From assembly GCA_963930775.1 (NCBI GenBank), contig OZ005704.1, forward strand, positions 6,138,001-6,202,000: a stretch of DNA of 64,000 nt, written 5' to 3'. Made by a program: the position numbers and the translations under genes. The DNA is from Cliona cf. orientalis. Taxonomy: Eukaryota; Porifera; Demospongiae; Clionaida; Clionaidae. Below the pieces are notes generated by a model, which did not search any database, was not told the DNA's origin, and saw only the letters and a program-made list of their open reading frames with translations. Of the stretch, positions 37,201-54,100 are shown piece by piece. The first letter of the stretch is position 1, and every line of letters begins with the position of its first letter.

Positions 37201-38372
37201 TCAGTCATTATTACAATTTTTAAGCAGCACCATTCAGTGATCATTGAGAGAATGTTTGGCAATATACAGCATAAAGCAGCAACAACATTCGGTGATTATT
37301 GCGAGATGTTTGGCAATGCACAGCATACCTCAATGACTACCATTATAACCCAAGACTGTTTATGTCAGCTGAGAACGGCTTCTGTTTAAGCTACAGTGTT
37401 TTCACTAGTGAAACTCCCACTGAAAACTTAATAAGCTGCAGGTCGCCTGCTCCAAGTGCTTAATAACTCAGTTCACCCTTCTCAATGTGTGTGGGGTGTG
37501 TACTAAATTTGGTGATGGAGGCGGTGATAATAACGCTTAATTTGGCTCAAGTGACAGCTAGCACTTCCAAACTCTATGGAATAATAATATATAATTAATG
37601 GTTGATTAAATCACTGATTTGCCATGATAGGAATGCATGCTGACCATTGTTATTCCAAATCAGTGGTAGTATCAGTCATTCATGCATATTATAGTGCAGG
37701 CTCAGCATGCATACAGCATGCATGGCATGATCGTCTCCAAATACACAGATAGCTATTATTATTATTAAACCAAAAGCAGAATAGCTAGTTACTAGTACAT
37801 GGCAAGTCGTAGATGTATTATTATCTTAGCAGTCATGGCAGTAATAGTATTGCTTTAGGGGTCTAGCTATATCAAGACTCATTGCTTTGCAAACCACAGA
37901 ATAATTGTAATATTTAGTAGATTTAGCTCCTTGTCACATATAGCTCAAGGCATGACATTCAGTGTGCAGTGTATACTACTGCTGATTGTATTATAGTAGT
38001 ATTCTAATACTGCATTAACAAAAACAACAAATATTCGACCACGACGATCATGCACTCACGATAATAATAATAATAATGTTTCAGAGTACCACAGGCTGAA
38101 TGATCATGGCACCTACCTGGAACTTCCAGCTTGAAAATTTCCCCATACTCTTTGTGGCACTCTTCAAGAAAATCTATTAGCCGATTAATGTTCCTTTTGA
38201 AATCCAGCAAATTGCGAATGATCGGTAATTGCTTTGGTCCTGGGATTTCACTGAACGGTTTTATCTCCTCCGATGCGTACAAGGTCTGCGGTGGCGCAGC
38301 TGCAGTAAGAGCTTCTGAGTAGAATCTCGCGCCAAGAGCACGGACGCTGCGAAATAGATGTGCTGGAACCAT
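34238..38372 (-). CDS. Mitochondrial-clan cytochrome P450
   Basis: 498 aa, the usual P450 length. Exons (minus): 38372-38117, 36925-36775, 36462-36275, 36194-36013, 35536-35366, 35157-34991, 34843-34765, 34683-34536, 34465-34422, 34348-34238. Phases close at TAA. The Arg-rich, acid-free N-terminus (MVPAHLFRSVRALGARF) looks like a mitochondrial presequence; the proline-rich hinge IPGPKQLP follows. I-helix: MFTAGVDSTSSQ. K-helix ExxR: ESFR. PERF-type: FDPARW. Haem-binding loop: FGFGPRNCYGKR, split by an intron after C-Y-G. NARVL after the K-helix resembles mitochondrial CYP11/24/27. The likely role is sterol or related lipid hydroxylation fed by adrenodoxin; the substrate cannot be told. Confidence 0.93.
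36926..38116. other. P450 intron 1
   Basis: 1.2 kb, AT-rich, with the imperfect tandem repeats listed at 37005-37328. No exon seen. Confidence 0.6.
37005..37328. repeat. Imperfect tandem repeats in P450 intron
   Basis: Two diverged units, each with GTGGAACGCC..TTCCTCCT and TATGGATGCCTC-like blocks, lie at about 37013-37210. Two units of about 55 bp with ATTCRGTGATYATTG and GTTTGGCAATRYACAGCATA lie at about 37231-37328. Confidence 0.55.
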
Positions 38373-38590
38373 GATTGATTAGGAAATGCAGAAAAATCGC
38401 GGTAACCCGTTTATTTAAAGGCGTGGTCTTGAATCCCGTATAATATCACGCATGCGCAAGATGACTACTACGCTGGTGCTATCATAGCGTATAGTGGAAA
38501 TTTTATTGTTGACTTAGCAGAAAAGTAAGTATGAAAACGACATTGACAAACATGACATTAAAAAAAAGACTAAAAATTGCTGTCCTGTGC
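38373..38590 (-). promoter_or_regulatory. P450 promoter overlapping ERO1 3' end
   Basis: 218 bp contain both the ERO1 3'UTR with AATAAA (TTTATT on plus at 38502-38507) and an NRF-1-like CGCATGCGCA (about 38451-38460) for the P450. An NRF-1 site would suit a mitochondrial protein. The function is inferred. Confidence 0.5.
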
Positions 38591-44216
<5,626 letters not shown>

Positions 44217-44487
44217 CTCCGCGAAGTGGTGAGGTGCTGAAACAGTACGTGAACGCTCTTCCTCATCCTGCTAGGGCTCTTGTACCTCCCCGACCCCAAC
44301 GACCTGCGTGTTTACTTCAATTTTTCTTTGTCGGTCGACGTGTACATTCGTGTAAATAGCGACAGGTAAGACGTTGAACGATCTCATTGGGCGAGCCTAG
44401 GCAAGAGAACTGTGGGCCCACGACCGGCACTGAGCCACGGATCGGAAGTTAAGCTGTCACTTGGGTGCTATCGTGGACCGTCGAGGC
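44217..44487. promoter_or_regulatory. Divergent promoter, ERO1 / TANGO1
   Basis: 270 bp between the ERO1 ATG (minus) and the upstream TANGO1 ATG (plus). It contains ATTGG (inverted CCAAT, about 44388) and an ETS-like CGGAAGT (about 44443). The segment from about 44416 also resembles fragments of 5S rRNA. Confidence 0.55.
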
Positions 44488-44587
44488 ATGGGTTCGCGCC
44501 ACTTGCGAGTGTTCGTCATTCTATCCTTGATTTTGGGCCATCTACGTCACTCCGATGGCAAGCTGTGTTGTGAACCGGAGTGCATAA
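44488..44587 (+). CDS. MIA3: Alternative first coding exon of TANGO1
   Basis: ATG at 44488 opens a signal-peptide-like segment (VFVILSLILGHL) followed by LCCEPECI, and ends at a consensus donor (ATAA/GTAAGT) in phase 1. The annotated first exon at 45110-45242 has the same design: hydrophobic leader, then CCDLLC, then a phase 1 donor. Splicing to 45370 gives ECIKPISYG, whose spacing matches MIA (ECSHPIS) even better than the downstream exon. The cysteines in C-x4-C form the first disulfide of MIA-type SH3 domains. Confidence 0.7.
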
Positions 44588-45109
44588 GTAAGTGATGGCC
44601 AGTATTGGAGATCTGGGGGTGATAACTGGCCGTGTATGTCGTGGTGGATCAGAGTTGGTGCATGTTGAGGGATATCGATTCTATTAAGTGCCCACCATAC
44701 ACGTTTGCAGTGCAGTATGCATGTGGTGCGCACATGCATTGTCTGGGAGGGCTGTTATTAAACTGTACCAGCACAAATCACGCAGTCTGCAGTGGACACA
44801 CAACACTTATTACTAGCACTCGATGTAAAACTACCGATTGGCCGATCTCAACAATCAACGGCGCACAAAGCTACCTTCGCCACTGCGCATGCGCATTCGG
44901 GGCATGCTGACGTAGTACGCGTGGTTGCTATAGCTTTGCTCGACGCTCGCGCTCTGCCTGCTTTCGCCAGATTTCTTGGACGTACAAGAAGTTGAAGGAG
45001 AGCTCTTGGCTTGTTTTGCTAGCTATCAGCGAGAAAACAAGTGTTGAAAATCCTTTTTGCGACAAAACGACCACAAAAGTCGACGATCGAAGAACTGCCG
45101 ATTTTCGCG
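44588..45109 (+). promoter_or_regulatory. Internal promoter of TANGO1
   Basis: An NRF-1-like TGCGCATGCGCA at 44884-44895 lies 215 bp before the second TANGO1 start codon. Together with the alternative first exon upstream, this suggests two promoters. Confidence 0.45.
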
Positions 45110-48100
45110 ATGATTCCTCAAGCGTGGATGGTGATTTTGCTGATCTCTGTCGGCGGAGTGATGAATCCTCACCCGCCTTCGCCGATGGTGATACCTTCCA
45201 ATTCGACCGATGGAAGAGTTTGCTGCGACCTATTGTGCAGCGGTGAGTTGCAAAATTTACGAGCCCCACCCCTTTGATTGTCGCCAACGCGCGTGCGCTA
45301 TTTTTGTGTATATATAATACTGCTTCCAGCAAATTTTGCTTGTTGACATTTTATTTCTTTCCCCTTCAGAGCCCATCTCCTATGGCCGCACTCAACAGCG
45401 GTACATCACGAAGAATACGGGTTTTCTCTCGTATCCCGCTTCTGCGCTTATAACTGTGCTTGCGAAGGGAGCCTACTTTGGTGATAATGGTGACGAATTT
45501 TGGGAAGCTGAGGTAAGAAAAGAACTTTTCTGCATCTTAAGTTACTCTTTATTTTGCTATTTTTCATTTTTGATGGCTTGTAAGCTTTTACAGTACTATT
45601 TTTTGCAAAGCTTATTTCCATTGTTTGCATTAGCAATGTATCCTTGTTGCATTTAGTTTAATTTTTACCTGCTGATCATTACAGGCCTAAATAGGTGGGA
45701 ACTGTTCCTAGATAATACCATAGTGTCAGTATGGGATGTAAAAGTATTTTGCTTTGCTATCTTGCAGCATATTATTTTCCTCCATTTCTGCTGTAGATTC
45801 AAGGAAAGCGTGGGCTGATTCGCAGCACTGCAGTCAACGAAATGACCTACAAGTGCCAACCGCAGGATTTCTTTGCCAAGAAGGAAGGGAAAGTGGAGGT
45901 GCGATACACAGTAGCAAGCAACTGTTTGATTATAAGCTTATCATAATAATTATTATAGCCAGCAGTATTGACAGAATTATAATTTAAATAGCAGATGGTT
46001 GAAAATTTGGTGGTTTGGTTGGTGTCATGTGGTACCTGTATGGGAGGTTACCGGGGTATTTATAGTGGATTTCTGTTGTTAAGGCACCCCAACAAATTTC
46101 CAATTTAATTCCCCGTCCATACTTTGTGTGTGTGTGAGGGGGATAGTTAGTTAGTGAGAAAGAGATAGCCATTATGATGATGTCTGCATACTATTATACA
46201 GGATGGACTTCCTAGCACTGGCACTTCTGATGAAACGGACCATCAATCCAATTCTGACCAACTACCTCCCACCACTGAACAAGACCCGGTGCCCAATCAG
46301 AGGCCAGTTGAAGATCAACCGGACTCGACCCAACTGCCCACTCAAGGACAAGATGATCAATCTGACAAGCCCACTGACAAATCTGAATGGAAGATGGAGG
46401 ATGAAGAAGGAATGCGTCAGCAGGAACAACCTCCTCGAGATGAAGTTGATCATCTTGGAATTCCTAAAACGGACTCTAACCTTGCCTCTCCCTCGGAACA
46501 CCAGCCCCCCACTGACGCTCACCAAGGTGAGAAATCCGTTGATGCCGACCAACAAGGACGCCATGACGGTGAGTCAGATATTCACGTGGCTTCTCAGACC
46601 TTTGAACGATTTGATATTGACCAAAACCAACGAGCTTCGAATGAGCATACGAACACCCACACTCATAAGCTCTTTGAGACTCCGCCTCCCACGGCCACGC
46701 CTCCTCCCAATGCCATCCTACCCGATGAGATGCTAACCTTGCTCAACACTCCCCATGCTACACCAAACAATGGACAAGTGGCTAAGGACGATGATCATGT
46801 GACCTACGCTAGTGGCAGGAGCGATCAGCCTCCTCCAGTGATGCAAGGTAACCTTCCACGAGACGGCGAGGAGGCTGGTAGTGGTAGCACTCCTCAGCAA
46901 GCGATTCCTACTAGTGACGCTCAGTCACATGAAAGTGATTCACTGGAAGGTAGGAACATTGATTCGGGAGAGCGTATTGATCGTGTCGATACCTACAATG
47001 ATGATGATGATTGGGATGGGGATTGGGGAGAGAAGCCAGACTCGAAGCATACTGATGGGCAGATAGATTTAGCCGCTCGTGCTGACCAATCAGAGGGCGA
47101 TAAACCACCACAGGCAGGAGATTCAGAGTCCGAAATCTCAATAGCCGATGCTAGCACTGATCAATCGACCTCTGATCCCGACATGTTTGACCATTCGGAC
47201 TCCAGTGGCGAACAAAGTGAAGAAAAGAAGACGACTGATCTTTATGACGACAATTACTACGAGGATCACTACTGGGATGATGTACCAGAGCCTGAGTACA
47301 CCGGTAACGTTGACTCGGGACAGACAGATGAACCTGCGTTGTCGCTTGAACCACTGGAGGAAGAGGAGCAGCAACAAGAAAGGCCAGCAGTTCAAGAAGC
47401 CTCACAGGAGCGTGATGATGGAGAAGGTGAAACGGAAAGAGAGGAATATCGAGCGGCTGTTGACGATGGTGATGGAAACCGTGGAGACTCTCAAGGAGAG
47501 ACTCAATCAATAGACGAATCTCCTTCCTCAGACCGTACTCAATCTGATGATACTCATCAATCTGACACTGATGCGGCTTCCTCTCAATCTTCGGCTGAAG
47601 CTTCTCCATCTGAAGCTCCTCCCACTGAAGCCCCTCCCACTGTCTCTGAAATTCCTCGACCTCCTGACACACACCATTCTGACTTTGGATCTCTCTCCTC
47701 TGAGGCCCAGCCCAGTACCACTGACGATGAGACTCCTCCCTCTGAAGCTCCTCCCACTGAAGATAAAGTTCCACCCCAGACCCAACCATCTGGCTTTAAG
47801 AGTAAGACTCCGCCCTCTGAGGCTGAAACTGATACTCGTCGGTTCGATGTTCCTCCCACTGGAACTGAAACTCCTCCTCCCTCCCAGAGTGGTGATAGCG
47901 ATCGCCAACAAGTGGAGATAGATTCTAGGCTTGATCCGAGTCAGAACAGTATTGATGTCCTTCAGGCTAGCCGCCATTATCCCTCTCCCTCAGTCACCCA
48001 TCTCCCTGGAGCTGGTGGTATGGATGGTGAACAACCAAGCATGAGCTCTGACTTGGAGAAGGACAATCATGTTGATCAGGTACCGGTGCACTCCTCTTCT

Positions 48101-51100
48101 CAGCTTCCTTCAGAGAGTGAACAGATACGAGAGCCTGAAAAAGATATGGTCATTGATGGGGCGCATTTGCCAGATGACGACGACGATGACGATGATGATG
48201 ATATTCGTACGACTCCTTTTCAATCTCCTATTCTCACCCAGTCTGTTACCTCAACTCCCATTCCCAGTTCTGATTCCACTGACGTCGGTAACGATAATGA
48301 TACTCGGCATCGAGAAGCTCCCAGTCTGGACGACATCTCGGCTCGAGCTGAACAGTTGAGAGTACAATTGAACAGTGAACGTCACCACACTACTGATGGT
48401 AGCGCCGACTCTCACACTGTCCAAGGAACACCTACGGATCGGGAAGGAGCAGCTGCAGATGATGGTGGAAAAGTCTCATCAACTGAAGCTGACCATCGGC
48501 CAGAAGCAAGAAGCGAGGCCCCACAGTCAGTAGAAGACACACCTAACCAAATATCTGATCGATCAGAGCCAGTAATCGAAGATGGTGCTACACCACCACC
48601 TCCTCCTTATGATGCCTATGAGTCCGGGGAGGGCGGAGCATCGAGAGAAGACACACCCACTCGTCCACCTGTAGATGCTGACTCAGTATTTGAAGAACCT
48701 CCTCCTCCCCCTCCTAGTAGGAGTGGCTACAGTTGCCGTGACGACTACCTTCCCATGCCTGGTGCCAGCAGAGGAGGGTGGATGGCCTACCATGAGCAAA
48801 TCAGAGCTCGAGTTCGAGACTTTGTGCTGGATGCTCTGCCCAAGGAGTGGTCGGACTGGGTGTGCCATAATGTGAGTTTTGTAGTTGGAGAGAGAAATCT
48901 TAGTATAATGATAATAACTATGTACTTTATTGAATATAATTTTCTTTTTCAGAGACCAATGATGGCTGTGATCATGACAGCTGTTGTCTGCTTCTCCCTC
49001 TTTGTCCCTCTCGTGATGATTTGGTGCCTCTCTGGTAGAAGTGGCAAGCAGAAAATGAAGGAGGTTCAAATTAAACTTGGTGAGCTATCTTTCTCTCTCT
49101 CATATCCCTCTCTCTTTCTCTCTCACTCTCTCTCACGTGTCCATAATAATTACTATAAATTGTGAAAAACTTGCAGCTAACTATCGCAAGTTGGAAGAAG
49201 ATCATTCAAAGGCTCAGAATGACAAGAGTGTCTTGGAGAGGAGGTTGAGAGAGAGTGAAGATCGTTGTCAGGAGCTCCAAGATAAGAACACTCTTCAGAA
49301 ACAGGACTTTGATGTCTTGGCTAGAGAGAAGGGAGAGATAGAGGTGCGTCTTTCTTAGCGTACAATATAATTGGCTCCTCAAGAGTACAAAGTTTGAACA
49401 GATTTACCACGTGCACCAAGTCAATTCCCGATACATGATGTACATTGTACATGTTCTCTCTATGAGAATATTATTATTATTTTTTTTTACTTGATAGACT
49501 CACTTTGTACATGTTCTCTCTATGATAATAATTTTTTTTTTTTTTTACTTGATAGGCTCACTACCACTCTGTGACTGGGGCACTGACCACAGCCCAGCAG
49601 GAGATCAGCCAGTACTTGGCCAACACAGAGCAGCTCAACGCTCAGATCACCCACCTCCAGAGCCAGGTGGCCGCGGTGGTCAGCGAGAGAGAAGGAGCCC
49701 TGGAGCAGGCCACCCAGCTCTCCTCCTCCATGCAGGAGCTGGAGCAGAAGCTGCAGGGACTGGAGGCTCAGAAGGACCAGCTTGAGGAGGACAGATTCAC
49801 CGCACAGACGGCACTGCAGGAGCTACAGTCACAGCATGAACAGGTGACTGGGGGTTTCATTTGGAGGGTGGGTAAAGAGCTCCCCCGGAATATCAGTGCA
49901 AATTAATCCATCATCTCTCCTAGTTTTGTAGTGCAAGAGTTTTAAGCGAACCCCTATGGGGGCTAAAATAACTCCCTCAACGACGTTTTTCATTGTCACG
50001 GAGTAGATAGAGAATTTTCAAAGCCTTACTTTGATCTATGACATTTGCTAGAGAAGTTCAAAACACAGTACAGTGAAATGGATGTATGGTGAAGATGTCA
50101 CTGTTGTTACAGGTTAGAGCTGAGCTTGAGGAGACGAAGGAACAGTGTGAGGGACTGAGGAATGACCTCAGCTCAGTCTCAGCTGACCTAGAATCCAAAC
50201 TAGCCACCCTCACTGAGAAGGAGGAGGAGCTACAGATCCTCCGCAGCTGTCTCTCCCAGGTCACAGAACAAGCAGCTGCCACCACCACCACCACCACTGC
50301 CAGCAGTACTGATAATGACATCATTGATGGAGGGGCTTCCCCCTCTCCCGTGGGAGGAGGGGAGGCTGTCGATGGTGAGCAGGAAGGAGAGGATGTTGGT
50401 GGTGAGAAAAAGCAGGCGCAGCTGGAGAAGATTCAGGCCATGCTCAACACAACTAAGGTAAGCGAAAAAAATTATGATTTTTTTATCCATTATTAGCCTG
50501 GCTGACTTGTTTTCTTACCTTTTATTTAGGTTCAGCTGGAGCTCCGTGAGACAACTGAGGAGCGTGATCGCCTCTTGACTGAGCTCAGAGAAAAGACTGC
50601 CAAACTGGAAGAGCAAATAGGTAGGACAGCTCAGCGATTGCATAACAAGTCACTAAAAATGTAATAATTGTAATAATTTATTATTAATTTTTTATATGTA
50701 TAAACATCAATACATTTTGTGTACCTTCACTTTCTCTCTCTTTTTTATCCCTTCCTCCAACGCTAACTCCCACAGCTGAGAACGAGCAGCTCAGTGCCTC
50801 CTATTCCGCTCTCGAGACCAAGGAACAAGAAACCTCCTTCAAGCTGAAAGAGCTTGAGCTAAAGATGAAGGGAGTGAAGGAGTACTTCCAGGAGAAGGAG
50901 AGAGAGCTCCACAAGAGGATTGAGGTCGGTGAGGTGTCGAGGATGCGCTATGAGCAGCTGGAGAGCGAGGCGCAGGAGAAGGCCACGATGGCCGACCAGG
51001 AGAGACAGAGAGAGAGGCAAGAGTTGACCGAACTCCGAGACCAGATAACTGAGATTGAGAAGTCTTACTCGAACCAGATCAAGAACACAGAGCTGAGAGC

Positions 51101-54100
51101 TGGGGACGCTATTGTGAGTGAAATACACTGCTTTATAATAATAATTTCCTGTATTAATTTTGGTGTCATAATACACTGTCTGATCAGACCTTGTCTTAGT
51201 CTTGGTTTATGAGATGGTGGGCTATAAGTGACCACAGTAGGAGATAGTGAATGAAGTAATAATAATAATAATATTAATGTCCATTTATTTTGTATACTCT
51301 ATACATGTACATGTACGTGCAGGCGTCACTGCGGAGGACAGAGCAGGAGCTGAGGCAGGCCAACAGGGAGATCACTGTCCTCAGAAGAAGGTCAGTCGTT
51401 TGAGCAGTGCTGTTGTCTGAGCAGTGCTGCTATGTACATGTAGAATAATATTTATTATGTGGATGTGGATCAAGCAAATTTAAGCACCCTTGCAATAACC
51501 ACATGAACTGGCTTGAAAACTGTTACCTTGTAGCTACAAGTTGTGGTTTTACTTTTCCATTACTCTTGCAAAGGTGTTTGAATGTGATGCACTGCATGTT
51601 ACCTGTATTATTTTACTGTGTAGATATGTACCAATAAAAGTATGTACTACTTTGTGGTGAATTTAATCGCTTCACTTTCTTCTGTAGGCTGTCAGAATTT
51701 GAGAATGCTCCTCCTCCGTCCTCGATCATGAGACCAATCCCAGCCCGTGGTCGCGGCTACACGCCCCTCCCCGGCTCCAGGACACGCCCACCCTCCACTG
51801 GCCCTCCCCCTCCCCACGGTAAGAATCCAAATAATGTGCTATCTGAACTACTTTTATTGTAGTCAAAATACTGCATAGCCGTATCTTGTGGCATGCATGT
51901 ACATGTACATGTACATGTACATGTAGCGTACCATATAAACGTACAATATGTGAATCTGTCCTGATAAAGATTCACTATTAATTTATGCGTATGCTGTTAG
52001 TATTGCCTTATAGAGCAATATGACGTGCATATTAATTTTAGCATGTACATGTAACTTCGTTGCCAATATACACTGTTTTTAAATTAAATCATTATACCTC
52101 ATTTCTTTTTCATAGAGGGTGGACTTCAGCCTCCTAGACCAATCTCCGCCCCTCGTTTGGACCCCCGTACCTCCTCTCCCTCCGGGTCTGAGTCGCTGGG
52201 TCCCCTTCCCTCTCTCCCGGCCGTCCCGAGGGTTCCCCCAGGAGGTGGAAGAGATGGAGGTTTCCACAAGTCTCAGTCATCCAGTGCCATGCTCAACACT
52301 TCTCTACCACCTCTGGGCACTCCTGGGTGAGGAAAATATTATTAATAATAAAGTGTAGCTATCATCCTTGCGTACCATCTTAGACAACCATTGCAACTTT
52401 CAGTCTTGAAAGTTACATGTTCTGTGTATGGCATTGTTGAATTTTTAATTCCAGCCTCATCTCCAGGCCCATTCCAACCTACAATAATAACTATCATGCA
52501 TCGCACTACTTGTACAAATATCATGTATGTGTGTGTATGAAGTTCTTTTCATTAAACAGCACTGCTGTTGAGCGTCCTGGTTCAAGAGGAGCTTCCAGTG
52601 AGGTCTCCCAGTTGGCTCATCCCTCCTCCTCCTCCTCCTCCTCTGTCTCTCTCACTAGCCTGCCTTCATCAGCTCCACAACCAACAGGGGAACAGAGGTA
52701 CACAAGATGATGCTGTATTGTAATTATACATGTATACATCATGTTAAAAAAAACTTGTTGATTCATTCATTTTTGCTATGTTAGGCCAGTTTGATATAGA
52801 ATTTGCTGATGGTACATTTTTATTTTATTTTCTCATCCCCAGGGCTGGAGAGAGGTTGCCTCCGTCAAGACAAGCTCCACCTCCTCAGACACGCCCAGCT
52901 TCGATGGGCCATCCTCCTCCTCCTCGGAGGACGTCCCCCGTACCAACAGCAGGACCAGCAGCTCCTCCCCCTCCTTCATCCGCTGCTGCACCCCCCGGCC
53001 GTCCAATCCCGCCATCTCATCCCGGCAGGGTTCCCCCCTACGGCTACCGCCCACCGCAGCCATACGCAGGTGGAGCTCCCCCACCTCCTCCCCCGGGGGG
53101 CAGAATGTATCGTGGTCCCCCTCCATCTACCTCGGGGCGTCCCCCGTACCCCCCTGGTGGGCCTGGTGGGCCATATCCTCCCCCTCCTCGCCAACCAATG
53201 GCCCCTCCATCTTCAGGGGGAACGTATCGACCCCCGCCGCCCCCTCAAGGTAGTAGGATAAGGACGCCTGGACCACCGCCTCCAGGTAGCTACCCTGTGG
53301 CAGCTGGTGCAGCTGGTGAGAGACCTCCCGCTCCTTCTCAACCACATAACAGTTCATGGCAACAGCCACCACCGCCATCTTCTAGGGGTCACCCAGCACC
53401 AACGGTATGTATAAATTACATGTATATTATATTATTATATTATATGTACATGTATGTGTGCATTAAAAATGTGGATATCAGCTTCTCTATAGTCTAGTAA
53501 AGTACATACTTTATATTGATTTTTGTTTCTCTCTCTCTCTCTCTCCTGCATGGCCTCTTCTTCTGCATGGTGCATGGTCTTACTGACAGCATGGTGCATG
53601 GAGCCATGGCTACCATCAACACCATCACAGCCCTTCTCCCCGTATGTACTACCAAGCTTCATACTCTCGACCCACAACGCCTCCTCCCTACCACAGTGAC
53701 ACATACCACCACTACTATGCTCGTGACTGTTACACGTACCAACACTGCCCCGTCAAAGACACACCTCCTCAGAGGCCAGTGTCTGGTACTGTCCCTGTAG
53801 CCCACCTGACGAACAATGACGGCTGCTCTGACTGTGACAAAGACAGACCAACGACGACTAGACCAGCCCCCGCAGACGGACTGACAACAGTTAAGACTGA
53901 CACAAGGGCGAGGTCATGTGACACGGGTACATGTAGCCGGGGCAACACACAAACTGAGCATGCCCAGTGGAGGGAGAGTGAATCAGAAAATCTCTCTGTG
54001 GTTCGTAAGCCAGAAGACTGTTTCATCAGCTCTGACTGTGACTCAGGCATTGAGTCTGCTTTGTCTTCACCTACTGAGATCACTAACCAATCACCTTCTG

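Noticed and set aside
46203..47921. Overlapping frames on both strands across the TANGO1 luminal exon
   Set aside because: They are shadows of the 2.67-kb coding exon, caused by its skewed Asp/Glu/Ser/Pro codon content.
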